In this document: piece after piece, positions 42,353 to 51,692 of the stretch
Position numbering within the stretch: the first letter of the stretch is position 1
Layout of the letters: each line of letters opens with the position of its first letter
From: Flavobacterium sp.
GTDB taxonomy: Bacteria > Bacteroidota > Bacteroidia > Flavobacteriales > Flavobacteriaceae
Direction of reading: 5' to 3'
Assembly (NCBI RefSeq): GCF_027533505.1
Contig: NZ_JAPZUB010000037.1
Location: 1 to 64,000, forward strand
DNA: 64,000 bases
Made by a program: the position numbers and the translations under genes
The notes under the pieces: model-generated
Database searches by the model: none
Told to the model about the DNA's origin: nothing
What the model saw: only the letters and a program-made list of their open reading frames with translations

Positions 42353-43186
42353 TTAATTGGCTATCAACTCTTGTACCTTTGAGTAAAATAAATTAACGGT
42401 ATCTTTTATTGTTTTGTCACTGAAAGAAAGAATTGAGAAATGAACCTTCCCTGGCTCAAAGTCACTCTGATTCGTTTTCATTTTTCCAAAATCAGAACTT
42501 TCATTAACGCAAGTGTGGTCTCTGACTAATGTACAACCATAAGTTATACTGAAATTATCAGTCAATTGATGTTCAATGCTGATTATTGCAAAGCCTAGGA
42601 TTTCAGCATCTTTACCACCCAACCTACGCCAATAGTCTGATAATCTTTGAATAACTATAGGAGTTTTATTTTTGTGGTTAAGCTGGGTATTATATATTGA
42701 GTCTTTTGTTGTATCTACAACAGGAGGAGGAGACTTTTTATCAGAAGATACTTTTGCTTCGCCTAATAAAATTTCAACTTGTGAATCTCCAATTTTTCTA
42801 TAACCTATTGCATCAAGGCCCCTGCCTGGTAATTCTGCCCGCTCTCTGAATGTGATGTTTTTAAGCGGAATAACAAACCGCTCACCGTCAGGAAGTTTTT
42901 CCTCGAAATAATAAGTCATTAACAACTCTCCCAAATCACTTCGATAAATATCATTTAGCACTTTTGGCTCTAACCCTTGTTCTCTTTTTTTATCTATAGG
43001 AATCGTGTTTTTTGTAATTATTTGTTTCAATGCATCAGTACCAAATCCAAGATTTTTAAATAACACCTGCTCTTCGATGCTGCTGATATTAAATTGCGTT
43101 TGAGAACGTTGTTTCAAATACATTTCAGCAAACTTTTTGATAAAAGAATCAATGACTGGTATATCTATTTTTTCGTGTTTGTGCAT
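42353..43186 (-). CDS. hamA: HamA-type nuclease (DUF1837) of a Hachiman system
   Basis: A 277-residue protein of the HamA/DUF1837 family. A PD-(D/E)xK-like centre is seen as Asp125 in GLDAIGYR, Glu143 and Lys145 in LLGEAK, with Glu87 in the preceding helix. Published Hachiman systems use HamA as a nuclease controlled by HamB. The next gene begins one base after its stop. A -7 box lies 17 bases before the start. Confidence 0.86.
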   Translation of the reverse strand: MHKHEKIDIPVIDSFIKKFAEMYLKQRSQTQFNISSIEEQVLFKNLGFGTDALKQIITKNTIPIDKKREQGLEPKVLNDIYRSDLGELLMTYYFEEKLPDGERFVIPLKNITFRERAELPGRGLDAIGYRKIGDSQVEILLGEAKVSSDKKSPPPVVDTTKDSIYNTQLNHKNKTPIVIQRLSDYWRRLGGKDAEILGFAIISIEHQLTDNFSITYGCTLVRDHTCVNESSDFGKMKTNQSDFEPGKVHFSILSFSDKTIKDTVNLFYSKVQELIAN

Positions 43187-43202
43187 AAATTTATATCCGT
43201 TA

Positions 43203-43210
43203 CAAAACTA
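43203..43210 (-). promoter_or_regulatory. -7 box TAGTTTTG before hamA
   Basis: Minus-strand TAGTTTTG is a perfect TAnnTTTG match, 17 bases before the hamA start. No clear -33 element at the right distance. Confidence 0.45.
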
Positions 43211-43406
43211 CATTTATTTTCCAACATGTTAGTTCGACATATAAAGTACATTTGATATTATTCTCTAAAAATTTAATTGGTCAAATGACTATTTTATATC
43301 TTTCTCTTTGGTCATTTTTTGTTGGAATTGTCGTCTTTAGTGTGAAGAACAACATTTATTTAATCCTAATCTCCCCCGCAAATTAAAAAATATTCCTCCA
43401 TCTTCC

Positions 43407-43829
43407 TCAGGGTTTTTCCTTGTTTTTTGAAGTATTTTTCCCTTTGAGTTGCGGTATTTTTCCGAGAAGGGTTAGGGGGTTTTTCCCAAAGGTAATGCGG
43501 CAAACGGCATAGGCTATGAGACTAAACAGGAGCAGGGTGGTAAAAAAGAGGAGCACTGCCCCTACCAATTCAAGTTCCGGGCTGTGGGCCATGAGGGTGG
43601 TGATCCCCAAGGCATTTGCTAGTGGTGTCGTTCCCCACAAGGCCACTATAACGGCGAGCGACCAATGTACCGCCGTAAGGCCATACATCATGAAGGGAGT
43701 ACTTAAGTAACGATGGTAGGCATACAATACATGTTGGGTCATCACCCGCGCCAACACCGCGAGCAACAACAACACCCCCAGACCTAGGCTAAGGAGGAAT
43801 CGTATATCAAACTGTGTGGTCGTGTGCAT
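43407..43829 (-). CDS. Hypothetical inner-membrane protein
   Basis: A 140-residue protein with three hydrophobic segments (about residues 10-28, 52-66 and 87-110) and a basic C terminus (GKNPLTLLGKIPQLKGKNTSKNKEKP). It is not recognised as a known family. The base composition is like the housekeeping genes and unlike the adjacent island. It lies 35 bases after the outer-membrane barrel gene on the same strand and may be co-transcribed with it. Confidence 0.65.
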   Translation of the reverse strand: MHTTTQFDIRFLLSLGLGVLLLLAVLARVMTQHVLYAYHRYLSTPFMMYGLTAVHWSLAVIVALWGTTPLANALGITTLMAHSPELELVGAVLLFFTTLLLFSLIAYAVCRITFGKNPLTLLGKIPQLKGKNTSKNKEKP

Positions 43830-43832
43830 AAC

Positions 43833-43850
43833 GTAAAGAATAGTGGAATA
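43833..43850 (+). repeat. Right copy of 18-base direct repeat
   Basis: GTAAAGAATAGTGGAATA, one mismatch from the copy at 37845-37862, between the outer-membrane barrel stop and the 140-residue membrane gene. Confidence 0.55.
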
Positions 43851-43864
43851 ATTAGACTAAAATT

Positions 43865-46642
43865 CTACCAACTCTGACGGCGGCCTTGCTTTTTTTCCTT
43901 GCCCAATTGGTCCAACTTGTAGGTGAGCGAAAACATCACGTAACGGCGCAATACCACATTTTCTTCATCGCGAATCGCTGTGGCTGTAATGGTGCGGGTA
44001 GCGTTTTGGTTTTGGTTCAAGAGGTCATATACCTTCACTTTGGCGGTAAAACGCTTTTGGTAAAAACTGTAGGCCAAACTCGTATTCCACAAATAAAAAT
44101 CCTTGCGAAAACCGTCGGCGATATTGGAGTTGTACGTATACCCAAAATCGTTGCCAAAGACCCAGTTGGTGGGCCAAAACCAAGTCGTTTGTAAGTTCAC
44201 GCGGTGCAAATAATTGGTGGCCGCATTGACCACATAATTGGTGTACTCCGTAATGTTTCGGGTAAATTGATACGAAGGATTGAGGATTAGTTTTTCGCCG
44301 TATTCATACGTAAAATTCACCCGTGGGTTTAAGGTCACCGTACGGGCTTCAAAAGCGTTGCCGTCGGTAATCCCTTTGCTGAGTCCGAAATTCATCGCCC
44401 AACGCAATTCGTAGCGAAATTTGTGAGCCTCTTTTTTATAGGTTTTGTTCCAATACACTCCCGTCCAACTGTTGTATGTCCCCGAGACATTGGTGTAGGT
44501 CGTGGTTCGCTTTCGGTTTGCATCAAATGTAGTCGCCGAAACAATCTGGGTGTCGTAAACATTACCGCCTGCATAAAATCCGTAGCCCGAACGCGAGGCA
44601 TAATCAAAATCCCGAAACGATACGTAGATGTAATGGCGTCGGGAAGCGTCCAAATTCGGATTCCCAATCGTGGTATTCAACGGGTTGGCCAAATCCTCAA
44701 CGGGCAACACCTGACTCCCCCGCGGAAGTTCGTTGTCATACGAATACGTTCCCCAAATATTTCGCGATTTGGACAGGCGCAAATTCAAGGTCGCTTCTAC
44801 AAAGGGTACAAAAAATTGACGGCGGGTGGGAGTCGTCACGCCCAAATAATCCATAGCCGCATGCAGGGAACTCCACTGCGGGCCAAGATTGAAAGACGCG
44901 TTCCATACCGATTTTTCTAAAACCAAACCTGTCGTAGGACGAATGACTTGTTGCTTGGAGCGCATGGCGTTGGAGAGCAACGGATTGGCTTGCGTAAAAT
45001 CATTGGTTATTGGATCAAACTCTTGGGAGTCGCGGCCGTTTTTTTCATTGGTAAACTCATGATAGACATTGTTCACCCACCGCAGGGAATCTTTTACGGG
45101 CTCGTAAAACTTCAAGTCGTACGAAAACTGATTCACCCGATTGTAACTTGAATTGCGCTGGTTTCGCAAATCGTCGGGTTGGCTATTTTGGTAAAAAAGG
45201 GTTTGCGAGTCCACCAGGTTTAAGCCCTCCTCTTGTTGGTGTTCTTGGTAAAATACGAGGGCTACATTGCGGCCTTTTCGACGAAATGATTTGGTGAAAG
45301 TAGTGGTATTTTCAAATGAAGTTGCGTTATTTTCAGTGATAGAGGTCGAATTACTTTCGTTGAGCAATTGCGCCAAAGCATCCCGTGATTCTTGCCGAGA
45401 CACGTTGGTACTTTGCCCCAAGGAACGGCTCCATTTGGGTTCCATAACCACTGTAAAAGTCGAATCGATGGCCCATTCGATATCACCTGAGACGTTGTGC
45501 GCGGTGGCTCCATTTTTATAAGACGCTTCCGAGGCGGTTTCGTAATTGCCCGAAGGTAAAAAATTGATTTGTCGCGTACGGTTGTTGTTTCGGGTATTGG
45601 CCTCACTAAAAAAGTAACTTAGCGCAAGGGGACTGTCTTTGCGCCATTCGTCGGCATAGTTGACGCCCGCCAAATGGGATTGCGTGATGCCCGTATTGCC
45701 TCCAAAACGACGGCGGTTGACAAAAAACGAACCGTTGTCACCGACCCAAATATTGGAATTGCGGCCGCCGCCCATATTATCAAAAATCTCGTCCATAGAA
45801 AAACCGGTCGCATTGATGTTGTTGGACGAAGCCAAAACGCTTACTTTACGGTTGTTGTTGAAATAATTGATAAGTCCACTGCTTTCATAGCGGTTACTCG
45901 AACCCGCTCCGGCCATGACTTTTCCGAACCAGCCTTTGTTTTTCTTTTCGTCGATAGTGAGATTTATACTGGCGTTGTTGGAGGCGGCAATGGCCCCTGT
46001 TTTTTCCTCTTGTTTGGTTTTGGTGTCGGTGACTTGTACTTTGTTAATCATCGAGGAAGGCAGGTTTTGCAGGGCAATCTTCCCATCGCGGTCAAAAAAG
46101 GGTTTCCCATTGACAAGGATTTGATTGACCTCTTTCCCGTTGACGGTAATTTTTCCTTCGGCATCGATTTCTACACCCGGCAGTTGCTTAAGTAAAGCTT
46201 CCACATTGGCATCGGGTCGGACTTTGAAGGAGGCGGCATTAAATTCGAGCGTATCTTTTTTTATCCGAATGGGCGGTGTTTCATTTTTAATCACCACTTC
46301 GTCGAGGGTTTGCGCCGCGGGTTGGAGTCCGATAATCCCCAAATCTTGTGTGGTGGTCAAATTTTTTAAGGTCACTTTATGGTCTTGATAGGCTACAAAG
46401 GAAATTTTCAAAATAACGGGAGTATTGCTTTTTTTCAGGGCAAAATCAAAGGATCCATTTTTTTGACTGATGGTGTATTCGATTACGGTAGAATCTTTGG
46501 GGTTGGTCAAATAAACGGTCGCCGATTCGATGGGAACACGTGAGTCTTGGTCGACAATAGTTCCTTTGAGGTGAATGGTTTTTTGGGCTGTTGCGGTAAC
46601 AAAACAAAAAATAAAGAGCGGGATAAACCAAATTTTAGGCAT
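43865..46642 (-). CDS. Outer-membrane beta-barrel protein with CarboxypepD_reg domain
   Basis: A 925-residue outer-membrane protein. Residues 1-19 are a signal peptide. Residues about 22-110 are a CarboxypepD_reg-like domain (LKGTIVDQDSRVPIESATVYL). A plug-like domain follows (VEALLKQLPGVEIDAEGKITVNGK), then a long barrel of alternating strands ending with MFSLTYKLDQLGKEKKQGRR. This is the outer membrane beta-barrel family common in Bacteroidota, distinct from but related to TonB-dependent receptors. Its ligand is unknown, and no SusD-like partner is nearby. Confidence 0.87.
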   Translation of the reverse strand: MPKIWFIPLFIFCFVTATAQKTIHLKGTIVDQDSRVPIESATVYLTNPKDSTVIEYTISQKNGSFDFALKKSNTPVILKISFVAYQDHKVTLKNLTTTQDLGIIGLQPAAQTLDEVVIKNETPPIRIKKDTLEFNAASFKVRPDANVEALLKQLPGVEIDAEGKITVNGKEVNQILVNGKPFFDRDGKIALQNLPSSMINKVQVTDTKTKQEEKTGAIAASNNASINLTIDEKKNKGWFGKVMAGAGSSNRYESSGLINYFNNNRKVSVLASSNNINATGFSMDEIFDNMGGGRNSNIWVGDNGSFFVNRRRFGGNTGITQSHLAGVNYADEWRKDSPLALSYFFSEANTRNNNRTRQINFLPSGNYETASEASYKNGATAHNVSGDIEWAIDSTFTVVMEPKWSRSLGQSTNVSRQESRDALAQLLNESNSTSITENNATSFENTTTFTKSFRRKGRNVALVFYQEHQQEEGLNLVDSQTLFYQNSQPDDLRNQRNSSYNRVNQFSYDLKFYEPVKDSLRWVNNVYHEFTNEKNGRDSQEFDPITNDFTQANPLLSNAMRSKQQVIRPTTGLVLEKSVWNASFNLGPQWSSLHAAMDYLGVTTPTRRQFFVPFVEATLNLRLSKSRNIWGTYSYDNELPRGSQVLPVEDLANPLNTTIGNPNLDASRRHYIYVSFRDFDYASRSGYGFYAGGNVYDTQIVSATTFDANRKRTTTYTNVSGTYNSWTGVYWNKTYKKEAHKFRYELRWAMNFGLSKGITDGNAFEARTVTLNPRVNFTYEYGEKLILNPSYQFTRNITEYTNYVVNAATNYLHRVNLQTTWFWPTNWVFGNDFGYTYNSNIADGFRKDFYLWNTSLAYSFYQKRFTAKVKVYDLLNQNQNATRTITATAIRDEENVVLRRYVMFSLTYKLDQLGKEKKQGRRQSW

Positions 46643-46722
46643 AGAGCGGGTATAAAATACTAAAACGCGAATATCCTATTTTATTGTGAATACGGCACTG
46701 TAAATACCCATTTTAACACCAT

Positions 46723-46750
46723 AAAAAAACCCGGAGCGGATCCGGGTTTT
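46723..46750. terminator. Terminator after the TPR protein gene
   Basis: AAAACCCGGA and TCCGGGTTTT pair on either strand around a short loop. On the minus strand it ends in seven T residues, just after the TPR gene stop at 46767. Confidence 0.85.
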
Positions 46751-46766
46751 CTATCGTTTAGAAAAA

Positions 46767-48428
46767 TTATTTCAATACTTTAAGCGATTCCGTGGCATAG
46801 GCATTGGTAGGATCCAAGGCTAAGGTTTTATTTAACAACTCTTTGGCTTTGGCTTTGTCGCTGTTGGCGAAGTAAGAAGCCATATTGTTGTAGGCTTCGG
46901 TCACTTTGGCTTTATTTTTAGTGATTTCCTCGGGCCCTTTTGCTGTTAAAGCATCCACGTATTTTTGGTACGACTCTGTCATAACATCGTCTTTGGTCAT
47001 CACACTATTGATGCGCGCTTTATACAAATAGGCTTCGGGATATTCGGGTTTGGCGGCAATCACATTGTCCATTGCTTTATCGGCATTGGTCAAGGCGGGC
47101 AGATCAATCGATTTGACATCTTTTCCGCGGTTTACCGTGTGGACGCACAATCCATAATAGATGTTGTCTTCAAAGATATTTTTGGAAGTGGTGTTCAAAA
47201 TAGCCGCTTCAAAAACACCGGCGGCTACACCGTACAACTTTTGTCCAAAGTAGGCTTTCCCAATTTCATTCAAGCCATTGGCCAAATTCATATCCATTTC
47301 TACTGCCTTTTTCAAATTTGTAACCCCTTGTGCTAATAAAGCAGCGTCTACCGTTTTTCCATCGGCTGCAATAGACTTTTTCACTTGCGCTAAGCCCAAG
47401 AAATAGTAATCGCCACCGATAATTTTATTGGCTTTACCCAAGAATTCCGTCAAGGCATTAATGGCTTCATCGGTGTTGCCGTTTTCGTAGGCGGCATACC
47501 CAAGGTAACGAAGAATACGCGGATTTACTTTATCCATTTTTTTCATTTCCAAGGCTTCTTTTTCCAATTCTTTGTATTCTTTAGCCAAGATCAAAAAATC
47601 GGCATGACGCATACGAGAAGACAATGAATAATCGGTAAGACTCATGTATTTTTCGTAGTTGGACAATGCTTTCGCAATATTTTCTTTGTACGTAGCGGGT
47701 TTGTTGCTCGCCCATAAATAATAGGTTTCTGCCAACTCGCGGTATACGGGACCATAACTTGGATCCAAACTCACTACTTCATCGTAGGCTTTCACGGCTT
47801 CGACATAGGCTTTGGCACCTTTGAGAAGCACACCCAACTGCATTTTGGCACGGATTAAATTTTTGTCCGTATTGAAAGCATCACGATACGCTGAATAGGC
47901 ATCGTTTTGATTTTTTAATCCATAATAGGCATCCCCCATCGCCAGTTTCACATAGGGATCATTGGGATTGGCCAATTTTGCTTTTTCCAATACGGCTAGA
48001 GCGGCTTGATAATCGGGTTTATCGGCATTCATATAGGCTTGCGCTACATAAATATATTCTTCGACTTCTTTTTTGCGCATGCCTTGGGTCGCCAAATCAA
48101 ATTTGGCTTTGGCAGCTGCAGCATTTCCAGCTTCAAGATCCAACTGTCCTAAACCGATATTATTAAACTTCCCTCCCTCAGCGGCGGTTAATCCTTTGTC
48201 AAACGTAATTTTGGCCGAGTCTTCCACACTTTGCTTGAGGTAAACGTTCCCCAATAAAAAGGCAGCCTTACCGTCGGCAGGTTTGGTTTTTATGATGGAC
48301 TTTAAAATCGATTTTGCCTTATCATATTGTTCAGCATCAATGGCTTTCTTGGCCTGATCTAAGTCCTGCGCTTGTGTGGCGGCAGTGGCAGCGAGAAAGG
48401 CTACGCTGAAAAATTTAATCGTGCTCAT
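46767..48428 (-). CDS. Exported TPR-repeat protein
   Basis: A 553-residue protein with an N-terminal signal sequence (MSTIKFFSVAFLAATAATQAQ) and a series of TPR helices across most of its length (for example DQAKKAIDAEQYDKAKSILK and AAGVFEAAIL). It is expected in the periplasm or at the membrane surface as a scaffold. It is the last gene of the exbB-exbD-exbD-tonB-pstS-like operon, 12 bases after the lipoprotein gene, which suggests a link with energy-coupled transport. Confidence 0.82.
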   Translation of the reverse strand: MSTIKFFSVAFLAATAATQAQDLDQAKKAIDAEQYDKAKSILKSIIKTKPADGKAAFLLGNVYLKQSVEDSAKITFDKGLTAAEGGKFNNIGLGQLDLEAGNAAAAKAKFDLATQGMRKKEVEEYIYVAQAYMNADKPDYQAALAVLEKAKLANPNDPYVKLAMGDAYYGLKNQNDAYSAYRDAFNTDKNLIRAKMQLGVLLKGAKAYVEAVKAYDEVVSLDPSYGPVYRELAETYYLWASNKPATYKENIAKALSNYEKYMSLTDYSLSSRMRHADFLILAKEYKELEKEALEMKKMDKVNPRILRYLGYAAYENGNTDEAINALTEFLGKANKIIGGDYYFLGLAQVKKSIAADGKTVDAALLAQGVTNLKKAVEMDMNLANGLNEIGKAYFGQKLYGVAAGVFEAAILNTTSKNIFEDNIYYGLCVHTVNRGKDVKSIDLPALTNADKAMDNVIAAKPEYPEAYLYKARINSVMTKDDVMTESYQKYVDALTAKGPEEITKNKAKVTEAYNNMASYFANSDKAKAKELLNKTLALDPTNAYATESLKVLK

Positions 48429-48440
48429 TGTTCTTTGTAT

Positions 48441-49367
48441 TTAAATTTTTGTTTTTTCAATTTGTTTTCGGGTTACAATCTTACGACCGGGTTCCCGTAT
48501 GGGGGCAATGCCTGATTTTAATACGATGCGTTGCCCTTTGTCGCCGGCAATGAAAGAGGCAAATCCGATACCGAGTCCTTCATACCCTTGACAGTTGATG
48601 ATGTACAAAACACGTGCCAAAGGATAAGCGTTAGTCCCCAAGGCTTCTTGGGTGGGATACGCAATTTTCCCGTTAGCTTGTTGCACTCCTAGTATTTTTA
48701 CTTTTTCAACCCAAGGTTTTAAGGTAGCATTGGGTTCAAAAAGCCAATTACTTCCCACCAATCCAATCATACCCTCATGTTCGGCTACGTATTGAATCAC
48801 CGCTTGTGTATTTTTTTGCGAATATACGCCTTCCGAAGGCAATTGTGTAATTCCGGCTTTTTCCATCATATAGCGAACCGTTCCCGAATTGGGGTTGTCA
48901 AAAACGAGGCCTTTCAGCGCTTTGTTCTTGCCTTGTAAAAATCCAATAAGAGTCTCTAAATTCACTATCGTATCTTGCGTATTGGCGGCTCCAATTAAGG
49001 CGACACCATCGAGCGCAAACGGAGTGGTTCTCGGGACAATGCGTTGCGCTTTGAGAAATTGGGTTTCGTTGGTATTTAGTTTTCGGGAGAGAATGGCTAT
49101 GCCTGATTTGGCTTCCGATAACTTCTTGATGACCGAAACTTCAGAAGATGGCTCAAGGGTTAGTGTCGCCTCATAAGTTGTTTGAAACACCAACTGTTGG
49201 TCTTCTACAATAGGCAACAACGATTCATCAACCCAAATTGTGGCTGTGCCGCAAAGGATAGAATCTTTTTGTTCTTCGGAGGTGTTGGGCTTACAAGAAA
49301 TGAAAAACCCCAACGTTCCAAAAAACGCCAACATCAAATACGGTAGGATTGCGTAAATTCTTTTCAT
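48441..49367 (-). CDS. PstS-like substrate-binding lipoprotein
   Basis: A 308-residue lipoprotein with a lipobox ending in Cys at residue 25 (GFFISCKPN). The mature part has the periplasmic binding fold of PstS-type phosphate receptors: LLPIVEDQQLVFQTTY, LSRKLNTNE, DGVALIGAANTQD, NSGTVRYMM. It overlaps the preceding small gene by 4 bases. No phosphate permease genes are near. In the exbBD-tonB operon it more likely assists TonB-linked uptake or outer-membrane processes than a classical Pst system. Confidence 0.8.
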   Translation of the reverse strand: MKRIYAILPYLMLAFFGTLGFFISCKPNTSEEQKDSILCGTATIWVDESLLPIVEDQQLVFQTTYEATLTLEPSSEVSVIKKLSEAKSGIAILSRKLNTNETQFLKAQRIVPRTTPFALDGVALIGAANTQDTIVNLETLIGFLQGKNKALKGLVFDNPNSGTVRYMMEKAGITQLPSEGVYSQKNTQAVIQYVAEHEGMIGLVGSNWLFEPNATLKPWVEKVKILGVQQANGKIAYPTQEALGTNAYPLARVLYIINCQGYEGLGIGFASFIAGDKGQRIVLKSGIAPIREPGRKIVTRKQIEKTKI

Positions 49368-49606
49368 GACTCTTCCGTCGATTCGGACGAATTAAAAAAG
49401 CGCAGAAAACGAAAGAAGGCATATACGATGAGAAGCCCTCCAAACATCAAGCGGTAGTTGTCGTCCATGTTTAAGGGAATCTTTTTCCAAAAGATGATCA
49501 TTAACCCTAATGTTAAATAAATCAAAAAAAACAAGATTCCCATAAATAGAAGAAATCGCTCTTTAAGCGATTTCTTCTTGTATTGCATTACCCATTTCGT
49601 AAGCAT
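49364..49606 (-). CDS. Small two-span membrane protein of the TonB operon
   Basis: An 80-residue protein (or 74 if the second Met at 49588 is the start) with two hydrophobic segments, about 17-40 and 52-66, and an acidic tail (NSSESTEES). I do not recognise the family. It lies 2 bases after the tonB stop and overlaps the PstS-like gene by 4 bases, so it is surely co-translated with them and may act at the inner membrane with the ExbB-ExbD-TonB complex. Confidence 0.7.
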   Translation of the reverse strand: MLTKWVMQYKKKSLKERFLLFMGILFFLIYLTLGLMIIFWKKIPLNMDDNYRLMFGGLLIVYAFFRFLRFFNSSESTEES

Positions 49607-49608
49607 GC

Positions 49609-50415
49609 TTATTCTTCTGGGGTTTCGATTTTAATTGGAATTTGGTACGAACAACGAACGCGTTTTCCGTTTTGTTCCGCAGGAGTCCATTTTGGACTCT
49701 TACGCAACACACGCTCGGCTTCTTTTCCTGTTCCGTAACCGATATCGCGTAATACCTTGATGTCGGTAAGTGAACCGTCTTTCTCCACGACAAAAGAAAC
49801 AAACACTTGTCCTTTTAAGCCGGGTTCATCGGGCGCTTGGTAATTGTTTTTGATGAAGTTGTAAAACTTCGCAATACCTCCTGGAAATTCAGGTTTTACT
49901 TCAATCCCTGCTGAGTTGTAGATGTTGTTGTCTTCTTCTACTACTTGTTGCTGCACAGGGCCAGTACCAGGATCTTCTAAAGTAGGAACTGCGTTTGGAT
50001 CTCCTTCGATATTCTGTTTTCCAATATTCTTGTCTTTGATATCTTCAATTTTTACGATCTCCTCTACAATTTCCTCTGTAGGTGCAACCTCGGGCTTCAC
50101 AAACTTCACCTGGTCTACTTTCGGTGGTGGCGGTGGTGGTGGTGGTAATTCTTCCTTTGGTTTTTCCTCTTTCGGGGGCAGTTTCGCCATGGTAATTTTA
50201 GTATCGATGGTTGCCGAATCGTCTTCAGTTACTGAACTAATAAATTCAGCAATTTTGGGCGTCGCTACCGCAATCGAAAAAATTACCGCTCCGATAATAA
50301 AGGCCTTTATGTTGGTATTCCCGTCTTTGACACGTAAATCGTAAGCACCATAACTCTTGTTACGTCCTTCGAAAACGATATCCAACCATTGTCTTTTTAA
50401 TAAGTCAAGTTTCAT
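49609..50415 (-). CDS. tonB: TonB energy transducer
   Basis: A 268-residue TonB protein. A short cytoplasmic N terminus (LDIVFEGRNKSYGAYDLR) is followed by a membrane span (about 37-55), a Pro/Glu-rich linker with a run of eight prolines, and a C-terminal TonB domain (PEFPGGIAKFYNFIKNNY, GQVFVSFVVEKDGSLTDIKVL, YQIPIKI). It lies downstream of exbB and two exbD genes on the same strand, the standard Bacteroidota order, and powers outer-membrane receptors. Confidence 0.92.
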   Translation of the reverse strand: MKLDLLKRQWLDIVFEGRNKSYGAYDLRVKDGNTNIKAFIIGAVIFSIAVATPKIAEFISSVTEDDSATIDTKITMAKLPPKEEKPKEELPPPPPPPPKVDQVKFVKPEVAPTEEIVEEIVKIEDIKDKNIGKQNIEGDPNAVPTLEDPGTGPVQQQVVEEDNNIYNSAGIEVKPEFPGGIAKFYNFIKNNYQAPDEPGLKGQVFVSFVVEKDGSLTDIKVLRDIGYGTGKEAERVLRKSPKWTPAEQNGKRVRCSYQIPIKIETPEE

Positions 50416-50443
50416 ACGTTATACTTTTGTACTACAAGAGTGG

Positions 50444-51010
50444 TTATTTTTTATTCAATTTATCGGCCAACGCTTTTTCTCCATCAGAAAAATCGTTTAC
50501 AATTGCATAGGTAGGTACCGAGCAAATTGCCATTTCATCCAAGATATCAACCAAGTTGCGGTAGGTAGACTCTTTGGTTGGTTTAATAATCACAATCAAC
50601 CCTTTGTCTTTGTTCCCTGTAACTTGTGGCACTGATTCCACACGTTTTAGGATTTCCTTACGGATACCTTCGCGTCCGTGTGTGGTTCGCGTTGGCTTAC
50701 CTCCTGCTTCAGGCTTTTCTAGTAGCCCGTGAAACCATTCAATTTTGTTGTCATCGCCCAAAATGATGGTCATGGTACGACGTTGATCAACTTTAATCTT
50801 GGATTCTGGTTCATCAGTATCGTTCTTATCAGGCAATCCCAAATCCATCGCCTGTGGTTTTGACAAGGTGGTCGTCAACATAAAGAAGGTAATCAAAAGG
50901 AACGCCAAGTCCACCATAGCCGTTAAGTCTACTTTGGAGTTTTGTTTTTTACTGCGTACCTTACCGCTCCCTTTTTTGCCGCCACCGTCGTTGGTATTTA
51001 ATTCAGCCAT
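50444..51010 (-). CDS. exbD: ExbD/TolR family protein, second copy
   Basis: A 188-residue ExbD with a basic N-terminal tail, one membrane span with the essential Asp in VDLTAMVDLAFLLITFFML, and a periplasmic domain. Together with the neighbouring ExbD and ExbB it forms the proton-driven motor that energises TonB. The tail contains an extra Gly/Lys-rich stretch. Confidence 0.92.
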   Translation of the reverse strand: MAELNTNDGGGKKGSGKVRSKKQNSKVDLTAMVDLAFLLITFFMLTTTLSKPQAMDLGLPDKNDTDEPESKIKVDQRRTMTIILGDDNKIEWFHGLLEKPEAGGKPTRTTHGREGIRKEILKRVESVPQVTGNKDKGLIVIIKPTKESTYRNLVDILDEMAICSVPTYAIVNDFSDGEKALADKLNKK

Positions 51011-51026
51011 TTCTTATGTATTGGGA

Positions 51027-51656
51027 TTAATAATTTTTACCACGGAGACCCGTAACCAGATTAAAACTGTTTACCGTTTGTTTCTGAAGCTCGTCCATCA
51101 CTTGTTTAATGCGTGGATATTGCTCTTCTGCATCGCCTTTGATTGCAAAATTCAACTGCTCTTTTTGCACTTCGATGTTTGCTTGGCGTGACGTATAAAT
51201 CCAGTCTCTCAACTGATTATTCTCATTGTTCTTGATCGTATCGTGTGGAATGCCGGGTTGTACCCCTTGCTTATTCCGATCTGATCCTTTCATAGCGATC
51301 AATTGTTTCAATCCTTCGATTGGAACGCCAAATTCATCAATCAAGCTGAATTCTTGAATTTCGTTCTCTGTGAATTGAATACCATATTTAGCGCCCATTA
51401 ACTCGAGGGTTTTTTTGCGAACTTCTTTCCCTTTGATTCCGTAGAACACTTTGTCTTTTCCACCAATGGTAATGATGGCTAAGTTTTCTTCGGGTAACTT
51501 GGATTGTACCGTTGAATTGGGTGTTTCTACTTGAAGCGGTTCCGGGTTTTTAGCGGTAGCCGTAAGGATAAAGAATGTAAGCAAAAGGAACGCCACGTCA
51601 CACATCGCCGTCATATCAATCGACGCTGCTTTTTTGGACATTTTTACTTTTGCCAT
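51027..51656 (-). CDS. exbD: ExbD/TolR family protein, first copy
   Basis: A 209-residue ExbD with the membrane-span motif IDMTAMCDVAFLLLTFFIL that carries the proton-transfer Asp, and a longer periplasmic domain than the second copy. The two differ clearly in sequence, so they are not a recent duplication. It is encoded 16 bases before the second copy. Confidence 0.92.
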   Translation of the reverse strand: MAKVKMSKKAASIDMTAMCDVAFLLLTFFILTATAKNPEPLQVETPNSTVQSKLPEENLAIITIGGKDKVFYGIKGKEVRKKTLELMGAKYGIQFTENEIQEFSLIDEFGVPIEGLKQLIAMKGSDRNKQGVQPGIPHDTIKNNENNQLRDWIYTSRQANIEVQKEQLNFAIKGDAEEQYPRIKQVMDELQKQTVNSFNLVTGLRGKNY

Positions 51657-51692
51657 AATATACTCTTTTACTTTATTATAGGTTACCCTAAA

